From the NCBI GenBank assembly GCA_039986595.1, contig JBDWQJ010000002.1, forward strand, positions 1 to 64,000: 64,000 nucleotides of DNA, in the 5' to 3' direction. A program made the position numbers and the translations under genes. This document shows, piece by piece, positions 1 to 8,477 of the stretch. Origin of the DNA: Lentilitoribacter sp039986595 (GTDB taxonomy: Bacteria; Pseudomonadota; Alphaproteobacteria; Rhizobiales; Rhizobiaceae). How positions within the stretch are numbered: the stretch's first letter is position 1; each line of letters begins with the position of its first letter. The notes below the pieces were generated by a model. It saw nothing but the letters and a program-made list of their open reading frames with translations. It did not search any database and was not told the DNA's origin.

Positions 1-360
1 AGCAACAATTTAACGCCCTTTAAAAAAGCTTACCAAACAAACACAAGTAAAACTCGCTAGCGACCTCGTCGACCGCTCTCGTTCGGTGAGTGGCGTTCTA
101 CACACACCAATCATAACCGTCAACATCAAAATTTAAAAAAAAGCACTTTTTATCAAATTAATTTCATAAATGTTTTTCACTATGCTGCGGCGCAATATCT
201 ACACACAATATGTAGTGTATTTAGCGATCCCCAGTCATAAAATCGCCCTTTTATTATGAAACTGCTTTTTGAAACTAAATGTAAAATTCTTCGAACTTTT
301 ATTTTCTTTATAAAAGTAGTACATAGCTCACGTAATGTCGCTATGCTTTAAAAGGTCATG
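1..360. other. Left-edge intergenic region, no gene seen
   Basis: I find no convincing reading frame or RNA gene here. Most of the stretch is strongly AT-rich, as expected for an upstream regulatory region. Positions about 52-105 form a conspicuously GC-richer block with several CG-containing words (for example CTCGCTAGCGA near 52-62); I cannot assign it. The last part carries the ribosome-binding site of the peptidase gene (AAAGG at 351-355). Confidence 0.5.
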
Positions 361-2310
361 ATGCAAACGAGTAAAGATCACAAACGGCGCTTAGGTGAAG
401 AACCGCCAATCTTAGCAGGTGGCACGCGCGCTCCTGATCGCCGAGAAGTTTCATTTAGATGGCTTTCAAGCACGTTTATGACAGGCATCACTTCCATGAC
501 ACTTATGGGTGTTGCATTATTTGTAGCGCTTGAGGGTAAAGAACAACTCGCTCCGCCCGCTGTTGCATTAGCAAGTACTGATTTTTCAGTTCCCTCTTCG
601 GCAGAACTTGGTCAAAAGAAACAACGCATCCGAAATAGCGTGACAACAAATGCCGAGCCAGACAAATTGGTTATGGATGTTCCCACGCTTGTACAAGATG
701 GTGACCGCCAGATTGTTCGCAGCCGTCCTTTTGCATTTGTATCCATGCCGCTAGCTTCTGGATATAATGTCAATTCGGAATACCCAAAGTTTAATCCACT
801 CCAAATCTTTGCTAATAATGAGAATGCAATCGGCTCTAGCATCCTATCGGGTGCAATATACGGCGCTAAGATTGATTCCGAAATTTCTTTGCGGACGCTC
901 GAATTTCCTCTTGAAGACAACAGATTTGGATTTGCCGCTTCAATGACAGTTGACGAAGCTGAGGAAACTGTGCGCACGAACGGTTCTGTTCTTATTGGCC
1001 AAGATAGCCAGATTGCAGCACTTCACTATGTAGATCCACGTAGATTTGGAGATCAGCCGACTTCTATTTTTGACTTTACCGCGGGGATCAATGCTCGCGT
1101 CGTTGCAGAAAATGTATCTATTGCATCTTATGCACCTGTTGAAAGTAAAAAAACTGACTTCCACGAAGATATTCAAACAGTGCGCTCTCCAAGCAAGCTA
1201 AGTGCGATTTTAGCAGAAGCTGGATATATCGAAGAGCAAATACTGATCTATGAAGACTTGCTTTCAGGGGAAATAGACACAGATAATCTAGAACCGGGCA
1301 TGTCATTGCGCATTGGCGTTGAGCAATCCGAAGAAGATACGCAAATCATGCGATTGTCCGTTTATGAGCAGAATAAACATCTTGTTACCGGCGCGCGAAA
1401 CGATCGCGGTCGCTATGTGCTTGCTGAGGAGCCTGTTTATTCACCAAGTATAGCGGCACTTTTAGAAGATTCGCCAGAAATTGCACCACAGCCGGCAAAA
1501 ATGCCACGTGTGTATGATGCAATATATCAAGCAGGCCTTTCTTATGGAATGACACCAGATATGATCAAGCAACTCATTCGTATGATGGCTGCAAGTGTTG
1601 ATTTCAGAGCACGTGTTAAACCAACTGATCGCCTTGAAGCGTTTTTCTCAGTTTCAAATGATGAGGATGTGGCATCCGAAAGTTCTGAGCTCTTATTTAT
1701 ATCCGCAAATTTCGGTGGCAACCTTACAAAGTTCTACAGATTTGCACATCCTGAAGACGGCACTGTTGATTACTATAATGAAGAAGGCCGCAGCGCGCGC
1801 CAGTTCTTAATTAGAAACCCCGTGCCAACTGCGAAATTTCGTTCAGCTTTTGGCATGAGACGCCACCCAATTACGGGCCGCAGGCGTATGCACTCTGGTG
1901 TGGATTGGTCAGCACCGCGCGGCACACCAATATTAGCAGCTGGCGATGGTGTTGTTGAAAAAGCTGGTTGGCATTCCGGCGGCTATGGAAAGCAGACGAA
2001 AGTTCAACATGCAAATGGTTATGTTTCGTCTTATTCTCACCAATCAAAAATTGCCAGCGGCGTGGTTCCCGGCGCACGTGTGAAACAAGGCCAAGTCATT
2101 GGTTATATAGGTTCAACCGGTCTATCAACCGGTCCGCACCTTCATTATGAATTGATCGTAAACGGCACAAAAGTTGACCCGTTGCGGGTCAGGTTACCGG
2201 GCGGGAAAACATTAAAGGCTGAAGCCTTGGATCTATTCCATCGCGAACGTCAGAAATTAAATTCGCTGTTGGATATTGATGAAGAAGCAACTGAACTCGC
2301 CAGCAATTAA
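361..2310 (+). CDS. M23 family metallopeptidase (LytM-type), membrane-anchored
   Basis: Likely a murein endopeptidase or divisome/envelope factor acting in the periplasm. A hydrophobic segment around residues 35-58 follows a charged cytoplasmic N-terminus, predicting a type II membrane anchor. A long middle region has a LysM/OapA-like stretch near residues 275-310. The C-terminal LytM domain carries the zinc-ligand motifs HSGVD (H511, D515) and HLH (H593, H595), so catalysis looks intact. Two adjacent ATGs exist at 358 and 361; the AAAGG at 351-355 is better spaced for 361. It ends in a 4-base convergent overlap with the next gene. Family assignment is firm; the exact substrate is unknown. 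Confidence 0.9.
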   Translation: MQTSKDHKRRLGEEPPILAGGTRAPDRREVSFRWLSSTFMTGITSMTLMGVALFVALEGKEQLAPPAVALASTDFSVPSSAELGQKKQRIRNSVTTNAEPDKLVMDVPTLVQDGDRQIVRSRPFAFVSMPLASGYNVNSEYPKFNPLQIFANNENAIGSSILSGAIYGAKIDSEISLRTLEFPLEDNRFGFAASMTVDEAEETVRTNGSVLIGQDSQIAALHYVDPRRFGDQPTSIFDFTAGINARVVAENVSIASYAPVESKKTDFHEDIQTVRSPSKLSAILAEAGYIEEQILIYEDLLSGEIDTDNLEPGMSLRIGVEQSEEDTQIMRLSVYEQNKHLVTGARNDRGRYVLAEEPVYSPSIAALLEDSPEIAPQPAKMPRVYDAIYQAGLSYGMTPDMIKQLIRMMAASVDFRARVKPTDRLEAFFSVSNDEDVASESSELLFISANFGGNLTKFYRFAHPEDGTVDYYNEEGRSARQFLIRNPVPTAKFRSAFGMRRHPITGRRRMHSGVDWSAPRGTPILAAGDGVVEKAGWHSGGYGKQTKVQHANGYVSSYSHQSKIASGVVPGARVKQGQVIGYIGSTGLSTGPHLHYELIVNGTKVDPLRVRLPGGKTLKAEALDLFHRERQKLNSLLDIDEEATELASN

Positions 2311-2678
2311 TCTGGCTGGTTCAAACCAAGCTCTTTTTGTAGCTTTTTCGTCAAGTTGAGACTGATCAAACGATGTGATTCTGTTAGATAATCACAAAGA
2401 GCTTCCTCATCTAATCCTGGCTTTTCAAAATGCTGTATCCATTTCGCACCACGCGGCGCTAAATAAGGTGCTGGTCTTAAGCCCGGTTGTTCTTTTAAGA
2501 TATCAAATGCCAGATCTGAGACTTTAAATGTTACGCGTGTAAAATTAGCATCATCTTCCCAGCCGGCAATGGCAAAGACTTTCCCGCCAACTTTCCAAAC
2601 ATCAGAACCGCCCCACTGAACGACATGGGTTGTAACCGGTAATTTTGAACAAAAAGCATTAAATTCATCACGGTTCAT
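2307..2678 (-). CDS. MmcQ/YjbR family protein
   Basis: A 123-residue protein of the YjbR/MmcQ family, which has a CyaY-like fold and is often annotated as DNA-binding, although the function is not settled. The family pattern is visible: an N-terminal MNRDEF helix, the VQWGGSDVWKVGGKVFA strand pair, and a C-terminal segment RPAPYLAPRGAKWI. A TTG 21 bases upstream extends the frame, but the ATG at 2678 has a GGAG at good distance, so I chose it. It lies just beyond the terminator of clpB and overlaps the stop of the M23 gene by 4 bases. Confidence 0.8.
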   Translation of the reverse strand: MNRDEFNAFCSKLPVTTHVVQWGGSDVWKVGGKVFAIAGWEDDANFTRVTFKVSDLAFDILKEQPGLRPAPYLAPRGAKWIQHFEKPGLDEEALCDYLTESHRLISLNLTKKLQKELGLNQPD

Positions 2679-2691
2679 AAAACCATCTCCA

Positions 2692-2722
2692 ATAAACAAA
2701 AGGGCCAGCTGTTAACTGGCCC
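2692..2722 (-). terminator. Intrinsic terminator of clpB
   Basis: On the minus strand a 7-bp stem (GGGCCAG / CTGGCCC, plus-strand 2702-2708 and 2716-2722) with a 7-base loop is followed by TTTTGTTT. It lies about 30 bases past the clpB stop codon, just upstream of the yjbR-like gene. Confidence 0.8.
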
Positions 2723-2753
2723 AATCTTAAAGTGATTCGATCTTATTCTCTAT

Positions 2754-5360
2754 TTATGCAGCAGATTGTTGATCATCTTTTCGCACATAGACATTTAAAC
2801 GATCAGACCCATTGGTGATGACAAGGCTTGTTCCATCATGGATTTCACCGCCAAGAATTTTCTCAGCAAGCATATCCTGAAGATACTTTTGAATAACTCG
2901 TTTTAACGGACGGGCACCAAAAGCTGGGTCATAACCTTTATCTGACAACCATGTCCGCGCTTCATCTTCAAGTTCAATCGTAATTTTGCGCTCCGCTAAA
3001 AGTTTTGACAAACGTTGAAGCTGAATATCAACAATCGCGCCCATATCCTGACGTTTTAAACGATGGAACAAGATTGTATCATCCAAGCGGTTCAAAAATT
3101 CAGGACGGAATGCTGTGCGAACAACTGACATGACATCATCTCGCGCAACATCGACATCTTGATCTTCAGCCAAATTCACTAAGAATTCAGCACCTAAATT
3201 TGATGTCATAATGATCAAGACGTTCCTGAAATCAACAGTTCGGCCTTGGCTATCTGTTAAGCGGCCATCATCAAGAACCTGCAAAAGCACATTGAAAACA
3301 TCACTGTGGGCTTTTTCAACTTCATCAAACAAAACAACCTGATAAGGCCTGCGGCGAACAGCTTCTGTTAATGCACCACCTTCATCATAGCCAACATATC
3401 CGGGAGGTGCCCCGATAAGACGCGCTACAGAATGCTTCTCCATATATTCAGACATATCAATGCGAACCATCGCTTGTTCATCATCGAACAAGAATTCAGC
3501 TAATGCTTTGGTCAGCTCAGTTTTACCCACACCAGTTGGTCCTAAAAACATGAACGAGCCAATTGGTCTGTTTGGATCTTGCAATCCGGCGCGCGCACGA
3601 CGCACAGCTCGAGACACTGCTTGAACAGCTTCACCCTGACCAATCACGCGTTTTGCTAATTCATCTTCCATTCGTAAAAGTTTATCGCGTTCGCCTTCAA
3701 GCATCTTATCAATAGGTACACCTGTCCAACGAGAAACAATATGCGCAATATGATCAGGTGTTACCACCTCTTCCACCATGCTGGCAGTCGCACTTTCTTC
3801 GCGGTTTTCAGCATCTAGCAGTTGCTTTTCCAATGCTGGGATTTCGCCATAGGTCAATTCACCAGCTTTTTGATACTCACCATTTCTTTGGGCGATTTCA
3901 AGTTGGTTACGCGCTTGCTCAAGCTGCTGTTTTAAATCAGCAGCAACACCAAGCTTTTGTTTTTCAGATTGCCATTTAGCTGTTAAAGCCGTCGATGTTT
4001 CCTCAAGACCGGATAATTCTTCTTCAAGATTTAAAAGCCGCTCTTTTGTCGCATCATCATCCTCTTTCTTTAATGCTTCGCGTTCAATCTTCAATTGTAT
4101 GATACGACGATCAAGCTCATCAAGTTCTTCGGGTTTTGAATCAACTTGCATGCGTAAACGTGCTGCCGCTTCATCCATCAAATCAATGGCTTTATCAGGT
4201 AAAAACCTGTCCGTAATATAACGACTAGATAAAGTTGCGGCAGACACAAGCGCACGATCGCTAATGCGAACTTTGTGATGCTGCTCGTATTTTTCTTTAA
4301 GACCACGCAAAATTGAAACCGTATCTTCAACAGTAGGCTCGTTAATTAAAACTTGTTGGAAACGTCGCGCAAGTGCAGGGTCTTTTTCAACATGTTTGCG
4401 ATATTCATCAAGCGTTGTCGCCCCCACACAATGCAATTCGCCGCGCGCCAATGCGGGTTTCAGCAGATTAGATGCGTCCATGGCACCATCTGATTTACCC
4501 GCTCCGACCAAAGTGTGCATTTCGTCAATGAAAAGAATGATTTGCCCGGCTTCCGCCTGCACTTCATTTAAAACCGATTTCAAACGCTCTTCAAATTCAC
4601 CACGATATTTAGCACCCGCAATCAGCGCACCCATATCCAGTGCCATGAGGCGCTTGTCTTTTAACGATTCGGGAACATCACCATTAACGATACGCAAAGA
4701 CAAACCTTCCGCAATTGCTGTTTTACCAACACCGGGTTCACCAATAAGAACAGGGTTATTTTTGGTTCTGCGAGACAAAACTTGAATTGCCCGACGAATT
4801 TCATCATCGCGACCAATCACTGGATCAAGCCGACCTTCACGCGCATCTTCGGTTAAATCACGCGCATATTTCTTTAGCGCATCAAATCCTTCTTCGGCGG
4901 ATGCACTATCAGCTGTACGCCCTTTGCGAATAGAATTGATGGTTTCATTCAGCGCTTGAGCGGTTAATCCCGCTTGCGTCAGTATTTTGCCAACAATTGT
5001 CGACTTATCAGTCACCATTGCAAGCAATAAGCGTTCAACCGTGACGAAGCTGTCGCCTGATTTTTCTGCAATTTTCTCAGCATCGGCGAATAGTTTAGCC
5101 AATGGTTGCGTGAGATAGATCTGTGAATTACCACCAGAAACTTTTGGTAGCTTATTAATGGCAGTTTGCGTTGCTATTTTCGCTTCAGAAGAACGACCAC
5201 CTGATCGATCAATCAATGATGACGCCATACCTTGCTCATCATCGAGCAATATTTTCAATAAATGCTCTGAAGAAAATTGCTGGTGACCTTCACCAAGCGC
5301 AAAAGATTGTGCTGACTGGATGAAACCACGCACACGTTCGGAATATTTTTCTAAGTTCAT
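2754..5360 (-). CDS. clpB: ATP-dependent disaggregase ClpB
   Basis: Hexameric AAA+ chaperone that works with DnaK/DnaJ to dissolve protein aggregates after heat stress. The 868-residue length fits the family. Order: Clp_N repeats (about 1-150), first AAA+ domain with Walker A GEPGVGKT (207-214) and Walker B LFIDE, a long coiled-coil middle domain (about 410-530) that distinguishes ClpB from ClpA/ClpC, second AAA+ domain with Walker A GPTGVGKT (607-614), and the D2 small domain. The frame extends 22 codons further upstream, but the ATG at 5360 begins the standard MNLEKY start and has GGAGAA in front. A CTTGCC element on the minus strand (5432-5437) could be a heat-shock -35, but I see no clear -10. 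Confidence 0.98.
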   Translation of the reverse strand: MNLEKYSERVRGFIQSAQSFALGEGHQQFSSEHLLKILLDDEQGMASSLIDRSGGRSSEAKIATQTAINKLPKVSGGNSQIYLTQPLAKLFADAEKIAEKSGDSFVTVERLLLAMVTDKSTIVGKILTQAGLTAQALNETINSIRKGRTADSASAEEGFDALKKYARDLTEDAREGRLDPVIGRDDEIRRAIQVLSRRTKNNPVLIGEPGVGKTAIAEGLSLRIVNGDVPESLKDKRLMALDMGALIAGAKYRGEFEERLKSVLNEVQAEAGQIILFIDEMHTLVGAGKSDGAMDASNLLKPALARGELHCVGATTLDEYRKHVEKDPALARRFQQVLINEPTVEDTVSILRGLKEKYEQHHKVRISDRALVSAATLSSRYITDRFLPDKAIDLMDEAAARLRMQVDSKPEELDELDRRIIQLKIEREALKKEDDDATKERLLNLEEELSGLEETSTALTAKWQSEKQKLGVAADLKQQLEQARNQLEIAQRNGEYQKAGELTYGEIPALEKQLLDAENREESATASMVEEVVTPDHIAHIVSRWTGVPIDKMLEGERDKLLRMEDELAKRVIGQGEAVQAVSRAVRRARAGLQDPNRPIGSFMFLGPTGVGKTELTKALAEFLFDDEQAMVRIDMSEYMEKHSVARLIGAPPGYVGYDEGGALTEAVRRRPYQVVLFDEVEKAHSDVFNVLLQVLDDGRLTDSQGRTVDFRNVLIIMTSNLGAEFLVNLAEDQDVDVARDDVMSVVRTAFRPEFLNRLDDTILFHRLKRQDMGAIVDIQLQRLSKLLAERKITIELEDEARTWLSDKGYDPAFGARPLKRVIQKYLQDMLAEKILGGEIHDGTSLVITNGSDRLNVYVRKDDQQSAA

Positions 5361-5499
5361 TTTATTCTCCAAATCATGTTTCGCCCATTTGCGGCACGAA
5401 AACAATACTTCCGGATAAACTCCCACTAAGTGGCAAGTTCGTTACTTCACTTATATGGGTATTCATAGATATTTCGAAAAGGGGCTTTAGCATAAAAAC

Positions 5500-5523
5500 A
5501 AAAAAACCCGGTTAAAACCGGGC
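5500..5523 (-). terminator. Intrinsic terminator of the DUF4167 gene
   Basis: Minus strand: a stem of CCCGGTT/AACCGGG (plus-strand arms 5507-5513 and 5516-5522, tiny loop, so the inner base pairs probably open) followed by seven T. It lies about 27 bases after the stop codon of the DUF4167 gene and separates it from clpB. Confidence 0.85.
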
Positions 5524-5548
5524 TTTTCAAATCAATACTACCTAAAAT

Positions 5549-6136
5549 CTATTCTGCAGGCGTTGCCGCTTCAACTGGATCTGAAGTTTCAACAGGCGCT
5601 TCGGCAACAACTTCAACCTTTGGTGCAGCTTCACCACCTTCACCAGCCTCATTCGTGCGTGGGCGACGTTGGCGCGGTCCAGTTCTACGGCGCTGATTCC
5701 GACGAGGTTTTTCCTCTGAATCAGCTGACTGTGCGGTATCGCTTGCATCTGCATTTTCAGCATTTGCCTCAGCAGCTTCGCTCACTTCATCTGAATTTTC
5801 TGCAGCTTCTGCAGCTTTTTCTTGTTGCTCACGCTCTTGTTGTTCACGTGCAGCTTCGTCACGTTGTTGACGCTCTTGGATCTGCGCCTGACCTTGCGCA
5901 ACAATACGATTATAATGCTCAGCGTGTTGCAAGTAGTTCTCGGCCATCACACGATCACCCGAACTTTGGGCATCACGCGCTAAGGTCATATATTTTTCAG
6001 CAACCGTTTGCGCATTACCCCTAACTTTTACGTCAGGTCCAGTACTATCATAAGAACGGGAAAGTGGATTGGATGGCTTTCGGTTATTATTATTATTACG
6101 TCCGCGTCCACGATTATTCTTTTGTCCAGGCCTCAT
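5549..6136 (-). CDS. DUF4167 domain-containing protein
   Basis: A 195-residue protein with the DUF4167 domain at residues about 1-85: an Arg/Asn/Gly-rich start (GRGRNNNNNR) followed by a conserved helical part (TVAEKYMTLARDAQ, ENYLQHAEHYNR). The rest is a low-complexity Glu/Ala/Gln-rich tail with a basic RRNQRRRTGPRQRR patch, so much of the protein is probably disordered. The family is largely restricted to Hyphomicrobiales and relatives; the basic N-terminus suggests nucleic-acid or ribosome association, but this is inference. It lies between prmC and clpB, its usual place in this order, and has its own terminator. Confidence 0.88.
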   Translation of the reverse strand: MRPGQKNNRGRGRNNNNNRKPSNPLSRSYDSTGPDVKVRGNAQTVAEKYMTLARDAQSSGDRVMAENYLQHAEHYNRIVAQGQAQIQERQQRDEAAREQQEREQQEKAAEAAENSDEVSEAAEANAENADASDTAQSADSEEKPRRNQRRRTGPRQRRPRTNEAGEGGEAAPKVEVVAEAPVETSDPVEAATPAE

Positions 6137-6459
6137 TGGTAACTCACTTAAAATCCTGTTATGATGATGGTTGCTTAATCTGAAATCAGATCAAACATTC
6201 GGTTAATGTCATAATTTTATATGACGTGATAAGGTCGACCCCTATGCCGCAACGATATCAAAGTTCTGTCGACGATTTAGCAATTCCAATGAGCTAGATT
6301 GTATCTTGAAAAGATTGCAAATTAAGTTTTTTGGATTGCTAGCGGGCACTGCCCCGCGCCAGTTTCTAACAAGGACATTAGACATATTCGTCTGTAATTC
6401 CAAGTCTTTTCTTCATAAAAAATTCTCATTTTTTACATGTTAGCTCAGATTTATGGTGT
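6137..6459. other. Intergenic region upstream of the DUF4167 gene
   Basis: No gene seen. It should hold the promoter of the DUF4167 gene and the 3' end of the lysC-ptsP-prfA-prmC transcript. One short GC-rich hairpin (GCGGG, loop, CCCGC at about 6342-6357) sits in otherwise AT-rich DNA, but it has no T-tract on either strand, so I do not call it a terminator. Confidence 0.4.
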
Positions 6460-7314
6460 TTATTTCATTTCAAATAGCAACACACGGTCATGTCCTGCCA
6501 AATCTTTATGCTGAGCCACCAATGAAAAACCCTGCTTTGAAAAAATGTCCGTCACATCTTGAGCTTGGCGCCAACCAATTTCGACACCAGTTATCGCACC
6601 GACATGCAAAATATTCGAAATACCAGCCGCTAATATTCGATAAGCATCAAGACCATCCTCACCCCCATCAAGGGCAAGCATCGGATCGTGATCGGCCACT
6701 TCAATGCTCAATTGTGAAAGTTCGTTTTTCGTAATATAGGGCGGGTTTGAAACAACAATATGATATCGCTCATCAACCTTGGACAACCAATTACTGCGTA
6801 ATGTTTGAAAGCGAGAACTAAGACCAAGATTTTGCGCATTTTTGGAAGCGGTTGCCAAAGCATCATCTGCTTGATCAACACCCAGGGCAGTTGCCAATTT
6901 GCAATTATGCAACAAAGATAATGCAATCGCTCCTGTCCCAGTGCCAAGATCAATGATACTGCACTTGCCTTGCTCGCGAGCGAACTTTTCAGCGTATGGC
7001 AAAATAACATCAACCAAAATTTCAGTATCAGCTCTGGGTTCTAAAGTAGCTTCTGACAGTTCAAAATTTAGACCGTAAAACTCACGCCATCCCAAAATAC
7101 GATAAACCGGCATACCCTTAAGGCGTTTTTCCATTGCCTGGTGAGAAAGCTGAACTTGTTCTTCTGTAAGTTCCAGATCTCTGCGCGTAGCAACATCAAT
7201 TGTGGTAAAACCAAGCAGACCAGTTAACAGTGCTTTTGCTTCAAAAGATGCCCCATCAATACCCGCATTTTCAAATGCAGTATTCATTTCATGAAGCATG
7301 TCTGAAAGGGTCAT
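6460..7314 (-). CDS. prmC: Release factor glutamine methyltransferase PrmC (HemK)
   Basis: N5-glutamine methyltransferase that modifies the GGQ glutamine of peptide release factors, using S-adenosylmethionine, and so speeds translation termination. Its 284 residues have the N-terminal helical substrate-binding domain, the SAM-binding motif IIDLGTGTGAIALSL in the middle, and the catalytic NPPY motif at 190-193. It lies 28 bases downstream of prfA, which encodes its substrate RF1, on the same strand; this linkage is classical. Confidence 0.96.
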   Translation of the reverse strand: MTLSDMLHEMNTAFENAGIDGASFEAKALLTGLLGFTTIDVATRRDLELTEEQVQLSHQAMEKRLKGMPVYRILGWREFYGLNFELSEATLEPRADTEILVDVILPYAEKFAREQGKCSIIDLGTGTGAIALSLLHNCKLATALGVDQADDALATASKNAQNLGLSSRFQTLRSNWLSKVDERYHIVVSNPPYITKNELSQLSIEVADHDPMLALDGGEDGLDAYRILAAGISNILHVGAITGVEIGWRQAQDVTDIFSKQGFSLVAQHKDLAGHDRVLLFEMK

Positions 7315-7342
7315 AATCTGATTTTACCAGTTGTGGTTTTTA

Positions 7343-8422
7343 TCAATTACTTTGACCAAGAGCTGCCAATTGCGATGCTTGATGGTCAGATACAAGCGCA
7401 TCAATCATTTCGTCAATTTCACCAACCAACATTTTATCGAGCTTATAAAGCGTTAGATTAATCCGGTGATCCGTCACCCGACCTTGCGGAAAGTTATAGG
7501 TTCGAATGCGTTCAGACCGATCACCAGAACCAACTTGGCTTTTACGATCAGCTGAGCGCTCATCATCAGCTTTTTGACGTTCAATATCATAAAGTCGCGC
7601 TTTTAAAACCTGCATGGCGCGCGCTCTATTTTGGTGCTGAGATTTCTCAGATGAGGTTACCATAATACCAGACGGAATGTGGGTAATACGCACTGCACTA
7701 TCTGTTGTATTCACGTGCTGACCACCAGCACCAGATGCGCGCATTGTATCAATGCGAATATCTTCGTTGCGAATTTCGATATCAACATCTTCTGCTTCCG
7801 GCAACACCGCAACAGTTGCTGCAGATGTATGAATTCGACCACCTGATTCTGTTTCAGGCACACGTTGAACACGATGAACACCTGATTCAAATTTCATCCG
7901 CGCAAATGCACCGCGCCCTGAAATGGTTGCTGAAATTTCTTTAAAACCACCAACATCACCATCGCTTGATGAAATAACTTCAACTTTCCAACCATGTGCG
8001 GAGGCATAACGCTCGTACATTCTGAATAAATCGCCTGCAAATAGCGCAGCTTCTGAGCCGCCCGTGCCACCACGGATCTCCAAAATAACATTTTTGCTGT
8101 CAGCTGCATCTTTTGGCAAAAGCAAAATCTGCATGTCTGATTCTAAAGTTTCGATCTGCTCTTTGAGTTCTGGCATTTCCATTTCAGCCAGCTCTCGCAT
8201 TTCAGCATCAGATTCTTTATCTGTTATAATCTCAGCTAAATCCTGAACTTCTCTCACAGCCTTGTTGTATGTTCTGATCGTTTTCACAACAGGTTCAAGT
8301 TCTGAATATTCAGATGCGAGCTTTACATATGTTTCTGAATCGGGACCTGCGGACATACGCGCTTCGATTTCATCAAAACGGCGTTCGAGTTCTCGCATTT
8401 TATCAATTGGTAATGTTGCCAT
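7343..8422 (-). CDS. prfA: Peptide chain release factor 1
   Basis: RF1 recognises UAA and UAG stop codons and triggers peptide release. The protein is 359 residues, matching the family. The GGQ tripeptide is at 233-235 inside GAGGQHVNT, and the RF1-type segment RTYNFPQGRVTDHR near residues 295-310 separates it from RF2. There is no sign of a programmed frameshift, which would mark prfB. It sits between ptsP and prmC in a single-strand run with short gaps. Confidence 0.97.
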   Translation of the reverse strand: MATLPIDKMRELERRFDEIEARMSAGPDSETYVKLASEYSELEPVVKTIRTYNKAVREVQDLAEIITDKESDAEMRELAEMEMPELKEQIETLESDMQILLLPKDAADSKNVILEIRGGTGGSEAALFAGDLFRMYERYASAHGWKVEVISSSDGDVGGFKEISATISGRGAFARMKFESGVHRVQRVPETESGGRIHTSAATVAVLPEAEDVDIEIRNEDIRIDTMRASGAGGQHVNTTDSAVRITHIPSGIMVTSSEKSQHQNRARAMQVLKARLYDIERQKADDERSADRKSQVGSGDRSERIRTYNFPQGRVTDHRINLTLYKLDKMLVGEIDEMIDALVSDHQASQLAALGQSN

Positions 8423-8477
8423 AGCTCTTATTTTTCAGTCTATTTTGATGACACCTAAGATGTGCTGATTTCAAGAT

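Noticed and set aside
5405..5445. Heat-shock (sigma32) promoter of clpB
   Set aside because: A CTTGCC element exists on the minus strand, but no acceptable -10 lies at the right distance.
5563..6024. 153-codon open frame opposite the DUF4167 gene
   Set aside because: His/Leu/Gln-rich translation is the complement of the Glu/Ala/Gln repeats of the real gene.
6342..6357. Terminator for the prmC transcript
   Set aside because: A GC-rich hairpin is present about 100 bases past prmC but no T-tract follows.
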